Of a stretch of DNA of 64,000 nucleotides, positions 1 to 8,716 are shown in pieces. The position numbers and the translations under genes are program-made. Position 1 is the first letter of the stretch, and each line of letters begins with the position of its first letter. The DNA is from Streptomyces sp. NBRC 110028 (GTDB lineage Bacteria > Actinomycetota > Actinomycetes > Streptomycetales > Streptomycetaceae). The stretch lies in the NCBI RefSeq assembly GCF_001417735.1, contig NZ_BBUZ01000030.1:124001-188000 (forward strand), in the 5' to 3' direction. The notes under the pieces were generated by a model, which saw only the letters and a program-made list of their open reading frames with translations, was not told where the DNA came from and made no database searches.

Positions 1-924
1 CGTGCGCAGGATGCTCCGCACCGGGTCGGGGATGGTGGCGGGGTTGGGGAGGCCCAGGGCGCCTGCGATGGCGTCGAGAAGCTCGGCGGTGCGGTCGGGC
101 CCGGGCGAGCCGTCGGCCCCGCGGTCGCGCAGCCGCAGCCGCACCCCGCCCACCAGTGGCAGCCCCCAGGACAGCGGAAACCCGGCGCGGGCACAGTCCA
201 GGACGTGCTGGAGGGTGCGCGGGGAGAGCAGCGAGCGCAGATACGGGGGGAGCCCGGCCCAGATCTGGAACACCCCGGTCAGGTCCCAGTCCTCGTACCG
301 CTCGGCCAGTGTGGACCGCCAGGCGGTGTCATTGGCCGTGATCCGCAGGGTGACCATGCGGTCCAGGACGGCCAGATCGCCGCGCCGGGCGCTGGTCTCG
401 GCCAGAGACTCGTTGTCCGCGAGGAAGACCCCGACACAGCCGAGCGCGCGCAGATCGTGTTCGCCCAGCGTCCAGTTGCAGGCGATCTGCATCAGCTGGG
501 ACTGGATGGTCTCCCCGGCCTGCAGCGAGTCGTCGATGAGCAGCACGAAGGGCACACCCGGCGTGAGCTGACGCATGATCAGCTGAGTGAGCACCAGCTC
601 ACCGGTGCGGTCGTCCCGCACCGGCGCGTTCACCAGCAGATCGTCGGGGGTGAGATTGGCCGCCGGGACCAGGATCACCTCGGTGCCCGGATGAGCCCGC
701 GGGATGTAGGACAGAAACGTCGAGGTCTTGCCGATCCCGTGCTCACCGAAGACCTGGCCGGTCTGCCGCATCGCGATCATGGCGCTGATGAACTGCTCCA
801 GCCGGGCCCCGGCCCGCCGGCCGCCCTCCCCGGCGGCCGGCTCCTGCCGCCCGACGGCCGCGTCCCTCGTGGCCGGCGCCGTCGTGACCACACCCGCGCC
901 CGCACTCGTGTCCACCCTGCTCAC
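1..924 (-). CDS. AAA+ (MoxR-like) ATPase, 3' end outside window
   Basis: Partial ATPase of the AAA+ class; 308 codons are visible and the C-terminus lies beyond position 1. The GTG at 922-924 is the most upstream plausible start and gives MSRVDTSAGAG. A Walker A motif GEHGIGKTS lies about 70 residues in, and a Walker B-like stretch VLLIDD follows about 65 residues later. The gene stands 87 bp downstream of, and in the same direction as, the VWA/HExxH protein. MoxR-type ATPases are commonly paired with VWA proteins and are thought to remodel or activate partners, so the two genes probably form one functional unit. The substrate is unknown. The 87-bp gap holds a short CGTT microsatellite and no convincing promoter. 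Confidence 0.8.
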   Translation of the reverse strand, partial: MSRVDTSAGAGVVTTAPATRDAAVGRQEPAAGEGGRRAGARLEQFISAMIAMRQTGQVFGEHGIGKTSTFLSYIPRAHPGTEVILVPAANLTPDDLLVNAPVRDDRTGELVLTQLIMRQLTPGVPFVLLIDDSLQAGETIQSQLMQIACNWTLGEHDLRALGCVGVFLADNESLAETSARRGDLAVLDRMVTLRITANDTAWRSTLAERYEDWDLTGVFQIWAGLPPYLRSLLSPRTLQHVLDCARAGFPLSWGLPLVGGVRLRLRDRGADGSPGPDRTAELLDAIAGALGLPNPATIPDPVRSILRT

Positions 925-1011
925 GGTGACTGATCCCCCGTTACCCGTGTCGTTCGTTCGTTCGTGTCGCGCGCCCCGCCCCTCGGCGGAGACGGTTTCC
1001 CGGCCCCCGGC

Positions 1012-2481
1012 TCAGCTGTCGCCGGTGACCACCCGGTGGCAGGCCATCGGCGGGTCGTGCCGCTCCGGCCAGTCGTCGCCGCCGTCCGTGATCAGCCAGA
1101 TCCACCGGTCGGGCTGGGCCGGGGTCACCGCGGGGGCGTGGCCGTCGGTGACCATGATCACCGCGTCGGCGCGCTGCTCGAACCGGTGGCCGTCCACCGC
1201 CCGCCGCCCCTCCACATAGTCCACGACCTGCTGGAAGTCGGTGCCCCCGCCGCCGTGCACCCGCTCGCCGGGGACGAACGGCATCAGCGCGCCGTCGAAG
1301 CTCAGCCAGTGGCTCTCGACTCCCTCGGCGCGGCCCACCAGCGTGGTGATCCAGTCGATCACCGGCTGGGGCATCGACCCCGAGGTGTCCAGCGCGATGA
1401 CCACGACCTTGGTGCGCTCCGGGCCCCGCCGCGCCAGCATCGGATCGTGCCCGAGCGCCAGCAGCACCGCCCCCTGCTTCTTCGGGTAGATCAGTCGCTC
1501 TCCCTCGCGCAGTGCGGAGGCGAGGGTGTCGGACAGCCAGCGCCGCCACCACTCCACCCGCCGGGTCCGCTGTGTCTCCCCGCGCAGCGCGCCCAGCCCC
1601 ATCCGCCCCCACAACTTCTCCAGCCGCTTGCCGCCGCCGGTGGTGCGGTCCGCGAGGGCCAGCAGCTCGTCCCGGGCGAGCCCTTCGCCGCGCAGCGCGC
1701 CGCGCGTCACCTCGGCCAGCGTCTCCTCGACGGCCGAGGCCACGGCCTCCGCGTCCATCGGCAGCCGGTGCCTCGCCCCGTCCCCCTCGCCGTCCCCGCC
1801 GGGGCTCATGTGGACGCACAGGGCCGGCGGCACGGGAGGGGTGCGCATCCGCTTCAGCTCCCCGTAGATCCTCAGGTCGGTCTCGGTGAAGTCCCGGTAG
1901 GACAGCGGCTCGAAGCCCTGCTCGCACAGATCGGCCACATACCGCCGGTGCACCTCGTACGGATCGACGCCCACCGGCTCCCGGCGGGTGCCGCCCGCGC
2001 CGTCCGGCACCGCACGGGTCGGCAGGCCGCCCTGCGCCAGCCGGACCAACGCCACATGGTTGATCGCGACTTCGGCCGCCAGGTCGAAGACCGGGTCGGC
2101 GCGCAGCTCCTCGTCCACGTACAGATGGCGGTGAATCAGATGGCGCGCCTCGTGGAACAGGACGAACCGCACTCCGCTCGGCCCGATCGCGACGAAGAAC
2201 TCCGGGTTGTACAGCAGCAGACAGCTGCCGTCCCCCGTGGCCACCACCGCCGCCGTGTCCACCGCCGTGGTGGAGATCTGGTGGTGGCACTTGGCGTACA
2301 GCCACGAGGACACCACGCTGTCCTTGACCCCGAAGTCCAGCAGCGCCGCCTCCTTGAGCCTGCGGCCCTCCTCGGCCACCGCCGGATCGTCGGGCCGGCA
2401 GGCCAGCAGCGCCCGGCGGTCGGCCAGGTCGATCACCCGCCGGCCCGGCGCGTGCCGGCTTTCCCCCGCTGCCTGTGCCAC
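1012..2481 (-). CDS. VWA domain protein with DUF2201-like metallopeptidase N-terminus
   Basis: A 489-residue protein. The GTG start at 2479-2481 is preceded by a strong GGAGGGAAGG ribosome binding site. The N-terminal half carries HEARHLIHRHL near residue 150, an HExxH zinc-metallopeptidase signature of the DUF2201 type. The C-terminal half starts a von Willebrand A fold with VVVIALDTSGSM, an intact MIDAS DxSxS motif, and later contains MVTDGHAP. It is the first gene of a two-gene unit with the AAA+ ATPase downstream. This ATPase plus VWA arrangement suggests a chaperone-like complex, but the client is not evident. Whether the HExxH site is catalytically active cannot be judged from sequence alone. 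Confidence 0.85.
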   Translation of the reverse strand: MAQAAGESRHAPGRRVIDLADRRALLACRPDDPAVAEEGRRLKEAALLDFGVKDSVVSSWLYAKCHHQISTTAVDTAAVVATGDGSCLLLYNPEFFVAIGPSGVRFVLFHEARHLIHRHLYVDEELRADPVFDLAAEVAINHVALVRLAQGGLPTRAVPDGAGGTRREPVGVDPYEVHRRYVADLCEQGFEPLSYRDFTETDLRIYGELKRMRTPPVPPALCVHMSPGGDGEGDGARHRLPMDAEAVASAVEETLAEVTRGALRGEGLARDELLALADRTTGGGKRLEKLWGRMGLGALRGETQRTRRVEWWRRWLSDTLASALREGERLIYPKKQGAVLLALGHDPMLARRGPERTKVVVIALDTSGSMPQPVIDWITTLVGRAEGVESHWLSFDGALMPFVPGERVHGGGGTDFQQVVDYVEGRRAVDGHRFEQRADAVIMVTDGHAPAVTPAQPDRWIWLITDGGDDWPERHDPPMACHRVVTGDS

Positions 2482-2624
2482 TGCCTTCCCTCCGCTCCGA
2501 CCCGCACGGGAGCGTAACCCGTCGCCGCGAGCGGCCGGTTGCCGCCCACACCGAAAACGGTATCCGCCGGGTACGACAACGCGGCCGGGAAGCGCACGCG
2601 GCCACCGCGCGCTCAGTCGCCCGC

Positions 2625-3605
2625 TCAGCCCTGGCGCAGGTCCCAGGCCACCTGGGCGACATCGGCGATCATGGCGACGATGTCCGGCCGGTCCTCCCCG
2701 CCGTTCAGATGGCGGTACTCGGTGCCCACCGTGATCACCATGCGCTCGGGCAGCCCCGGCAGCGGGTGGACGTTCTCGGCGATGATCTTGCGGGCGGCCT
2801 CCAGCGCGGGGACCCCGGCCGTGTGCAACTGCCGCGCCCGGTCCCGGATGTGCTCCAGATAGCCGATGTGGCCGCGGACGCCCTCCCGGTCCAGCACCGG
2901 CCCATGGCCGGGGACGATAATCTCCGCCCCGGTGGCCAGCACCCGCTCACAGGCGGCGATCACACTGTCCAGTGGACCGGCCCAGTGCACCGCGTGGTCG
3001 CCGGGGTCCCGGGGGCTGGAGGCGAAGATGACATCGCCGGTGAACGCCACCTTCTGCCGCGGCAGATACGCGAGGAGATCGCCGGTGGTGTGCGCGGCGG
3101 GCAGCGCGGTCAGCTGCACCGGCACCTGCCCGATCCGCAGGTCCAGCTCGCCCGTGAAGGTCGTCGTGGGCTCGACGACCTCGGTGTCGGCCCAGTCGAA
3201 GCGTCCGAAGTGGCTCTGGAGATACCACCCGAGCGGCGTCGCCGGGTCGCTGCCGCGCACCATGGCGTGCAACTGCTGCGGAGCCGGTTCGTACTCGATG
3301 TGGCCGAGCGCCTCGCGGGTGGCCACGATGTCGGCGCCGCGCACGACCTCCGCGCCCCACAGATGGTCACCGTTGGCATGGGTGACGATCACTCGCCCGA
3401 TCCGGCCTCCCTCGGGCATCAGCGACCGGCTGCGGTCCAGGAAGTCCCGGGCCATGTGCCGGTCGTAGGGGGTGTCGATCCAGGCGGCGGCGCCATCGGG
3501 GGACACGATCAGCCCACAGTTGGCGAGCCCCCATCCGGCGCTGGGCGTGGGAGACCACAGGTGCACACCGTCGGCGAGGTGGTGGAGCGGCGCTTGCGCA
3601 TTCAT
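2625..3605 (-). CDS. metallo-beta-lactamase-fold hydrolase
   Basis: A 326-residue MBL-fold hydrolase. The metal-binding loop reads THANGDHLWG at about residues 75-84: the canonical HxHxDH has become HxNxDH, so the second metal-1 histidine is an asparagine. Further fold motifs are AAHTTGDLLAYLP (about residue 160) and VPGHGP (about residue 215). The product is cytoplasmic, with no signal peptide. It lies 69 bp downstream of the gltD-like gene on the same strand and could be the last gene of the ipd-type operon, though nothing in the sequence proves cotranscription. The substrate is unknown; related MBL proteins hydrolyse lactones, thioesters or glyoxalase-type substrates. The 143 bp upstream of the VWA gene (2482-2624) show no feature. 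Confidence 0.8.
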   Translation of the reverse strand: MNAQAPLHHLADGVHLWSPTPSAGWGLANCGLIVSPDGAAAWIDTPYDRHMARDFLDRSRSLMPEGGRIGRVIVTHANGDHLWGAEVVRGADIVATREALGHIEYEPAPQQLHAMVRGSDPATPLGWYLQSHFGRFDWADTEVVEPTTTFTGELDLRIGQVPVQLTALPAAHTTGDLLAYLPRQKVAFTGDVIFASSPRDPGDHAVHWAGPLDSVIAACERVLATGAEIIVPGHGPVLDREGVRGHIGYLEHIRDRARQLHTAGVPALEAARKIIAENVHPLPGLPERMVITVGTEYRHLNGGEDRPDIVAMIADVAQVAWDLRQG

Positions 3606-3674
3606 GCTCGCACAGTACTCATGGAGAGCCGGACGTTCACTCGCACCCGGCCCGGCCCGGGCCCGGTGCGAGGC

Positions 3675-5189
3675 TCAGGCCGTCATGGGCCGGTCCGCCG
3701 GTCCGACCGGGGCCGGGAGGGCGGTCTCGCCGGTCAGATAGCGGTCCACCGCGGCCGCCGCCGAGCGGCCCTCGGCGATCGCCCACACGATCAGCGACTG
3801 CCCCCGTCCCGCGTCACCGGCCACGAAGACGCCGTCCCGGCCGGTTCCGAAATCGGCGCCGCGGGCGATGGTGCCGCGCGCGTCCAGCTCCAGACCGAGC
3901 TGGCCCAACAGTCCGCCGTCCCGCTCCGGACCGCGGAAACCGAGCGCGAGCAGCACCAGATCGGCCCGCAGCACCCGCTCACCGCGTCCGTCCCCGGGCG
4001 CCACCGCCCGGCCCTCCCCTTCCGCCTCGACCAGGCGCAGCGCCCGGACCCTGCCGTGCGGCCGCCCCGGGCCCGGCGCGTCGCCCTCGAAGCGGACGGT
4101 GGTGGCCGAGAACACCCGGGCGTCCACATCCGCCTCCGGGGAGGCCGCCAGTTCCCGCGCCTCCTCGTGCGCGGCGGACATCCGGTAGATCTTGGGGTAC
4201 GTGGGCCAGGGCTCGCCCTCCGCCCGCTCGTCACCGGGCCGGGGGTGGATGTCCAGCTGGGTCACCGAGGCCGCGCCCTGCCGCAGCACCGTGCCCAGAC
4301 AGTCCGCGCCGGTGTCCCCGCCGCCGACGATGACGACGTGCTTGCCCTCCGCGGTGATCGGCGGCCGGTCGTAGTCGCCCTCCTGGACCCGGTTGGCCAG
4401 CGGCAGGTACTCCATCGCCTGGTGGATTCCGGCCAGCTCCCGGCCCGGCACCGGCAGTTCGCGCCAGGCCCGCGCGCCCACCGCTATCACCAGCGCGTCA
4501 TAGCGCGCCCTCAGCTCCGCGGCGTCCACATCGGTGCCCACGCCCACGCCGGTGCGGAACTTGGTGCCCTCCGCGCGCATCTGCCGCAGGCGCCGGTCCA
4601 GATGGTGCTTCTCCATCTTGAACGAGGGGATGCCGTACCGCAGCAGCCCGCCCACCCGGTCGTCCCGCTCGTACACCGCCACCGTGTGCCCCGCGCGGGT
4701 CAGCTGCTGGGCGGCGGCCAGCCCCGCGGGGCCCGAGCCGATCACCGCCACGGTCCGCCCCGACAGCCGCTCCGGTGGCTTGGGGACCGCGTAGCCGCTC
4801 TCCCAGGCCCGGTCGGCGATGGCGACCTCGACGTTCTTGATGGTCACCGCGGGCTGGTTGATCGCCAGCACACACGCACTCTCGCAGGGCGCCGGGCACA
4901 GCCGTCCGGTGAACTCGGGAAAGTTGTTGGTCGCGTGCAGCCGCTCGCCCGCCCGCCGCCAGTCGTCGCGGGACACCAGGTCGTTCCAGTCGGGGATGAG
5001 GTTCCCCAGCGGGCAGCCGTCGTGGCAGAACGGGATCCCGCAGTCCATGCAGCGGTCCGCCTGCGCGGCGACGATCGGCAGCAGGCCGCCCGGTACGTAC
5101 ACCTCGTCCCAGTCACGCACCCGCTCGTCCACCGGACGGCGCGGCGGGAGGCGGCGTGGTGTGGTGAGAAAGCCCTTCGGATCGGCCAT
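3675..5189 (-). CDS. gltD: GltD-like NAD(P)H oxidoreductase (glutamate synthase small-subunit family)
   Basis: A 504-residue protein of usual GltD length. The N-terminal iron-sulfur module is complete, with CMDCGIPFCHDGCPLGN (about residues 47-63) and CPAPCESACV (about 96-105). The FAD-binding GSGPAGLAAAQQL lies near residue 150, and the NADPH-binding GGGDTGADCLGT lies near residue 288. The C-terminal flavin motif is GDAGRGQSLIVWAIAEG. In glutamate synthase this subunit passes electrons from NADPH to the large subunit GltB. Here no gltB is adjacent. The gene starts 36 bp after ipdC in the same direction, so it may act as a stand-alone electron-transfer flavoprotein for this pathway. That role is inference; an ordinary second gltD copy is the alternative. 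Confidence 0.85.
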   Translation of the reverse strand: MADPKGFLTTPRRLPPRRPVDERVRDWDEVYVPGGLLPIVAAQADRCMDCGIPFCHDGCPLGNLIPDWNDLVSRDDWRRAGERLHATNNFPEFTGRLCPAPCESACVLAINQPAVTIKNVEVAIADRAWESGYAVPKPPERLSGRTVAVIGSGPAGLAAAQQLTRAGHTVAVYERDDRVGGLLRYGIPSFKMEKHHLDRRLRQMRAEGTKFRTGVGVGTDVDAAELRARYDALVIAVGARAWRELPVPGRELAGIHQAMEYLPLANRVQEGDYDRPPITAEGKHVVIVGGGDTGADCLGTVLRQGAASVTQLDIHPRPGDERAEGEPWPTYPKIYRMSAAHEEARELAASPEADVDARVFSATTVRFEGDAPGPGRPHGRVRALRLVEAEGEGRAVAPGDGRGERVLRADLVLLALGFRGPERDGGLLGQLGLELDARGTIARGADFGTGRDGVFVAGDAGRGQSLIVWAIAEGRSAAAAVDRYLTGETALPAPVGPADRPMTA

Positions 5190-5225
5190 GACCTCCTCCA
5201 GTGCCCGTGTCCGGTCTGGCCGCTT

Positions 5226-6284
5226 TCACCCCACTGTACGGCCGCCGGGCATCCGGTCCAGGGCCGCGGCGGCCTCGGCCATGATCCGCTCCACCAGTTC
5301 CGCGCACGACGGCAGATCGTCGATCACCCCCGCCACCTGCCCGGAGGCCATCACCCCGGTGTCGGTGCGGCCGTCCACCATCGACGCCTTCAGCAGCATC
5401 GGGGTGTTGGCGGCCAGCAGCACCTGGCTCCAGGAGAGCCCCTTGCCCCGCCGCATCGCCCGGCCGTCGCGCACCATGCGCGCCCAGCCCAGCCCGGACA
5501 GCCGCCGGAAGGCCGCGGCGTGGCGCACGGCGCGCACGAGCGCGGCGGCGCGCCCGGAGCGTTCGAGGGAGGCGACCAGTTCGCTGCGGAGCATCCGGTG
5601 GGGGAGCCCGTCCACCGCGGTGGTGACCGCGACGTCCGAGGCGGCGGCCGCCAGATAGCGCGCCTTCACCGCGGCCGGCACGGTGCTGTCGGAGGTCAGC
5701 AGGAAGCGGGTGCCCATGGCGATCCCGGCCGCCCCGTACGCGAGCGCCGCCACCAGCCCGCGCCCGTCGTGGAAGCCGCCCGCGGCCACCACGGGGATGT
5801 CCACCGCGTCCACGACCTGGGGGAGCAGCACCGTGGTCGCCACCTCGCCGGTGTGCCCGCCGCCCTCGCCGCCCTGCACCACCACCGCGTCCGCGCCCCA
5901 GCCCGCCACCTTCTCGGCGTGCCGCCGGGCGCCCACGGAGGGGATGACCACCACACCCGCGTCCTTCAGCCGGGAGATCAGCTCCGGTTTCGGCGCCAGC
6001 GCGAAGGACGCCACCCGCACACCCTCCTCGACGATGATCCGCACCCGTTCCCCGGCGTCCCCCGCGTCGGCCCGCAGATTGACCCCGAAGGGCGCCTCGG
6101 TGCGGGACGCCACCTCCCGCACCGCCGACCGCAGCCGCTCCGGGGACATGGTGGCGGAGGCGAGGATGCCCAGCGCCCCGGCGTTCGCGGCCGCCGAGAC
6201 CAGCCGGGGGCCCGCCACCCACCCCATGCCCGTCTGGACGATCGGATACCGGACGCCGACGAGCCGGGTCAGCGCGGTGTCCAT
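5226..6284 (-). CDS. ipdC: IpdC-like flavin-dependent oxidoreductase (nitronate monooxygenase family)
   Basis: A 352-residue TIM-barrel FMN enzyme of the 2-nitropropane dioxygenase family. Its start, MDTALTRLVGVRYPIVQTGM, overlaps the stop of ipdB by one base (TGATG). The flavin/phosphate loops are QGGEGGGHTGE (about residue 135) and AAGGFHDGRGL followed by GAAGIAMGTRFLLT. In mycobacteria and rhodococci IpdC is a reductase acting in steroid ring C/D catabolism. Assignment here rests on the family together with position directly after ipdA and ipdB. Without those neighbours the call would be only generic nitronate monooxygenase. It is probably cotranscribed with echA20, ipdA and ipdB. Confidence 0.8.
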   Translation of the reverse strand: MDTALTRLVGVRYPIVQTGMGWVAGPRLVSAAANAGALGILASATMSPERLRSAVREVASRTEAPFGVNLRADAGDAGERVRIIVEEGVRVASFALAPKPELISRLKDAGVVVIPSVGARRHAEKVAGWGADAVVVQGGEGGGHTGEVATTVLLPQVVDAVDIPVVAAGGFHDGRGLVAALAYGAAGIAMGTRFLLTSDSTVPAAVKARYLAAAASDVAVTTAVDGLPHRMLRSELVASLERSGRAAALVRAVRHAAAFRRLSGLGWARMVRDGRAMRRGKGLSWSQVLLAANTPMLLKASMVDGRTDTGVMASGQVAGVIDDLPSCAELVERIMAEAAAALDRMPGGRTVG

Positions 6285-7018
6285 CAGGGCCGTACCTCCC
6301 GCTCGCGCAGCCCCGCCGGATCGATGACCTCCCGGATCAGCCGCAGCTCCTCGGCGGTCGGCTCCCGGGTGGCGGGAACGCCGTCGGCCACGGCGAGCGG
6401 GAAACCGGTCGCCTCCCGTACCCGCTCGGCGGACACGCCCGGGTGGAGGGAGCGCACCCGCATGGTGCGCCCGGGCGTCTCGAAGTCGAGCACCGCGAGG
6501 TCGGTCACCACGCGGGGGATGCGGTGGAAGCGGGTCGCGGCGGGACCGGCGGCCGCGGCCCGGTCGTAGCCGACGCCGCACACCATGTCGACGCGCTCGA
6601 CGAAGACGCGCGGGGAGTGCCGGGGCACCCAGTAACTCGTCGGATTGTTGAGGGTGTTGACGGGCGCCCCGCGCACCCCCAGCAGCTGCCGCCGGGGCCG
6701 CTTCCAGTCGCCGACGCAGGAGATGTTCTGGTTGCCGTAAGGGTCGAGCTGGCTCGCGCCCATCATCACATGGCGCTTGCCGCCCATGACCAGCCCGAGG
6801 TGGCGGCGGTACGGCAGCCAGCCCTCCACGGTCTCGTCATCGGTGCCGGTCAGCAGCGCCTCGCCGTCGGTGAGCAGCAGCTCCGGCGCGAAGGTGAGCC
6901 GCGCGAGCCGGGCGCCGAGCCGCGGTATGACGCCCATCGGGGCGGCCAGCACCTCCCCGTCGCCCCGCCAGGCCTCGGCGCAGGCCAGCACGCAGTACTC
7001 GGCCCGGGTGACGGTCAT
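6284..7018 (-). CDS. ipdB: IpdB-like CoA-transferase family subunit (COCHEA-CoA hydrolase beta)
   Basis: A 244-residue class I CoA-transferase-like beta subunit. The start MTVTRAEYCVLACAEAW overlaps the ipdA stop (ATGA). Family features include GEVLAAPMGVIPRLGARLA near the N-terminus and VMGGKRHVMMGASQLDPYGN in the middle. In Mycobacterium and Rhodococcus IpdAB is a hydrolase, despite its transferase fold, that opens the last steroid ring in COCHEA-CoA. The tight overlap with the alpha subunit gene supports an obligate heteromer. Identification depends on the neighbourhood: 3-oxoacid CoA-transferases share the fold, but they do not occur beside echA20 and ipdC homologues. Confidence 0.82.
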   Translation of the reverse strand: MTVTRAEYCVLACAEAWRGDGEVLAAPMGVIPRLGARLARLTFAPELLLTDGEALLTGTDDETVEGWLPYRRHLGLVMGGKRHVMMGASQLDPYGNQNISCVGDWKRPRRQLLGVRGAPVNTLNNPTSYWVPRHSPRVFVERVDMVCGVGYDRAAAAGPAATRFHRIPRVVTDLAVLDFETPGRTMRVRSLHPGVSAERVREATGFPLAVADGVPATREPTAEELRLIREVIDPAGLREREVRP

Positions 7019-7884
7019 ACGTCCTCGCCCTCCTTCGCGTACGCCGCGACCGCGGCCTGGTACGTGTCCTCGTCCCCGGCCAGGAACCGCCGGGTGAACG
7101 CCTGCCACGCCGCCGGGTCGGCGGCGGCCTTCGCGTACGCGCGCTGGAACGCCTCGTCCCGGCCGTAGTCCGGGGCGCACGAGGTGAAGTGCGCGCCGTG
7201 CGGGGTCTCGATCACGCCGGCCACCGCATGGCGCCCCACCAGCAGCGTCTGCGGACCGGCCGCCGCCAGGAACCCGGAGGCGGAGACGACGCGTTCACAG
7301 GAGAGATACGCCTGCTCGGCCGCCTCGCAGAACAGGTCGTCGAAGTACGGATCGGGGCCCAGATACTGGCCGTTGCCCTGCGCGTCGGCCCGGTTGAGGT
7401 GGACGAGCGCGACGTCCAGCCGCAGCGCGGGCACCGCCACCAGCTCCTCGCCGTCCTCGTACGGCGAGACCACCGTCCGCAGCAAGGGGTTGACCGTCAT
7501 CACGTCCGATCCGAGCCCCGCCCGGATCGGCAGGAAGGGCAGCCGGTGCACGGCCGCGGTCAGCCCCCACAGGAACATCGCCTCGTCCAGCTCCACCAGC
7601 TCGAAGTCCGCGCGCTCGCGCGCCGCCCGGAAGTGCGGCTCCAGCGGAATCGAGTCCAGTGTGGCGAAGGCCGTGACCAGCTTGCGGATCTTCCCGGCGG
7701 CGGCCAGCAGCCCGACGTCCGGCCCGCCGTACGAGACCACGGTCAGGTCGCGGACGTCCGAGCGCAGCAACGCGCGCACCAGGGCCATCGGCTTGCGCCG
7801 GGAGCCCCAGCCGCCGATGCCGACCGTCATGCCGCTCTCGATCCGGCCGACGGCCTCCTCCGCGCTCATCCGCTTGTCGCTCAC
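7015..7884 (-). CDS. ipdA: IpdA-like CoA-transferase family subunit (COCHEA-CoA hydrolase alpha)
   Basis: A 289-residue CoA-transferase-like alpha subunit. Its GTG start at 7882-7884 overlaps the echA20 stop (GTGA). The N-terminal region reads ESGMTVGIGGWGSRRKPMAL, the usual glycine-rich opening of class I CoA-transferase alpha subunits. The segment FELVELDEAMFLWGL supplies acidic residues in the area where the catalytic glutamate of the family lies. HLNRADAQGNGQYLG is the conserved central motif. It should pair with the next gene product to hydrolyse the ring C thioester intermediate of steroid degradation. A generic 3-oxoacid CoA-transferase is the alternative, less likely in this gene order. 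Confidence 0.82.
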   Translation of the reverse strand: MSDKRMSAEEAVGRIESGMTVGIGGWGSRRKPMALVRALLRSDVRDLTVVSYGGPDVGLLAAAGKIRKLVTAFATLDSIPLEPHFRAARERADFELVELDEAMFLWGLTAAVHRLPFLPIRAGLGSDVMTVNPLLRTVVSPYEDGEELVAVPALRLDVALVHLNRADAQGNGQYLGPDPYFDDLFCEAAEQAYLSCERVVSASGFLAAAGPQTLLVGRHAVAGVIETPHGAHFTSCAPDYGRDEAFQRAYAKAAADPAAWQAFTRRFLAGDEDTYQAAVAAYAKEGEDV

Positions 7885-8681
7885 CGCCGCTCACCTCCGC
7901 CGGACCGGGATCCTCCGCCGGACCGGGATCCGCTTCCCGCCCCGCCCGAGACGAACGCGTCCCGGTGCTGGTCGGAAAGCCCCGCGAGATTCGCCTCGAA
8001 GGTGAAGCCCTGCTCGTAGCGGTAGCTGCGGTGGACGTCGACCGGGTCGATGCCGTTGATGGCCGCCTTGGCGAGCCGCAGCAGCGCGCCGTCCTTGGCG
8101 GCGATCTCCCGGGCCAGCTCCAGCGCGGCCTCCCGCAGCGCGGCGCGCGGCACCACCCGCCACACCGAGCCGTGCCGGTGCAACTCCTCGGCGGTCGCGG
8201 TGCGCGAGGTGTAGTACAGCGCGCGCATCAGATGCTGGGGGACGAGCCGGGCCAGATGGGTGGCCGCGCCCAGCGCTCCCCGGTCCAGCTCCGGCAGCCC
8301 GAACGTCGCGTCCCCGGCCGCCACGATCGCGTCCGCGTTGCCCGCCAGACCGATACCGCCGCCGAGACAGAAGCCGTGCACGGCGGCGACGACCGGGACC
8401 GGGCAGTCGTAGACGGCCGCGAACGCCGCGTGGCAGCCGTGGTTGGCGCCGATGAGCGCCTGGTGCCCCTCGGTGCGCTGCATCTCCTTGATGTCCACCC
8501 CCGCGTTGAACCCCCGCCCCTCGGCGGCCAGGACCACGCAGCGCACCCCCGGGTCGGCGCCCGCGGCGCGCAGCGCGTCGGCCAGCTCGTACCAGCCGCG
8601 CACGGGAAGGGCGTTGACCGGTGGGAAGTCCACGGTGACGACGGCGACGCCCGCTTCGGGGGCGGAGGTGGAGACACCCAT
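7881..8681 (-). CDS. echA20: EchA20-like enoyl-CoA hydratase family ring hydrolase
   Basis: A 266-residue crotonase-fold protein. The oxyanion-hole regions are AAEGRGFNAGVDIKEM (about residues 52-67) and HGFCLGGGIGLAGNAD (about 103-118). Mycobacterial EchA20 cleaves steroid ring D in the HIEC-CoA intermediate upstream of IpdAB; the assignment here follows gene order and family. It is the first gene of the leftward echA20-ipdA-ipdB-ipdC run. The C-terminus carries a low-complexity tail, GSGSRSGGGSRSGGGERR. The tail comes from a 17-bp tandem duplication at about 7900-7935 and is unlikely to be structured. The start at 8679-8681 is the only ATG ahead of the conserved fold. Confidence 0.8.
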   Translation of the reverse strand: MGVSTSAPEAGVAVVTVDFPPVNALPVRGWYELADALRAAGADPGVRCVVLAAEGRGFNAGVDIKEMQRTEGHQALIGANHGCHAAFAAVYDCPVPVVAAVHGFCLGGGIGLAGNADAIVAAGDATFGLPELDRGALGAATHLARLVPQHLMRALYYTSRTATAEELHRHGSVWRVVPRAALREAALELAREIAAKDGALLRLAKAAINGIDPVDVHRSYRYEQGFTFEANLAGLSDQHRDAFVSGGAGSGSRSGGGSRSGGGERR

Positions 8682-8702
8682 GAGCAGATCCGCTACCTTT
8701 CC

Positions 8703-8716
8703 ACCAAACGTTTGTT
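8703..8716. promoter_or_regulatory. KstR2-like palindromic operator in the divergent promoter region
   Basis: The sequence ACCAAACGTTTGTT is nearly palindromic around a CAAACGTTTG core. It lies in the 86-bp gap between divergent echA20 (start 8681) and the SDR gene (start 8768). It fits the published mycobacterial KstR2 operator AnCAAGnnCTTGnT with two symmetrical G-to-A/C-to-T changes. It sits inside a wider arm pair, CTACCTT at 8693-8699 and AAGGTAG at 8724-8730. The placement suits a TetR-type repressor controlling both divergent units. No regulator gene lies in the window, so the cognate protein is unknown. Confidence 0.6.

Noticed and set aside
2475..6569. A 4-kb plus-strand open reading frame
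   Set aside because: It is antisense to the MBL hydrolase, gltD-like and ipdC genes, and its translation is Arg/Pro/Gly-rich without any domain.
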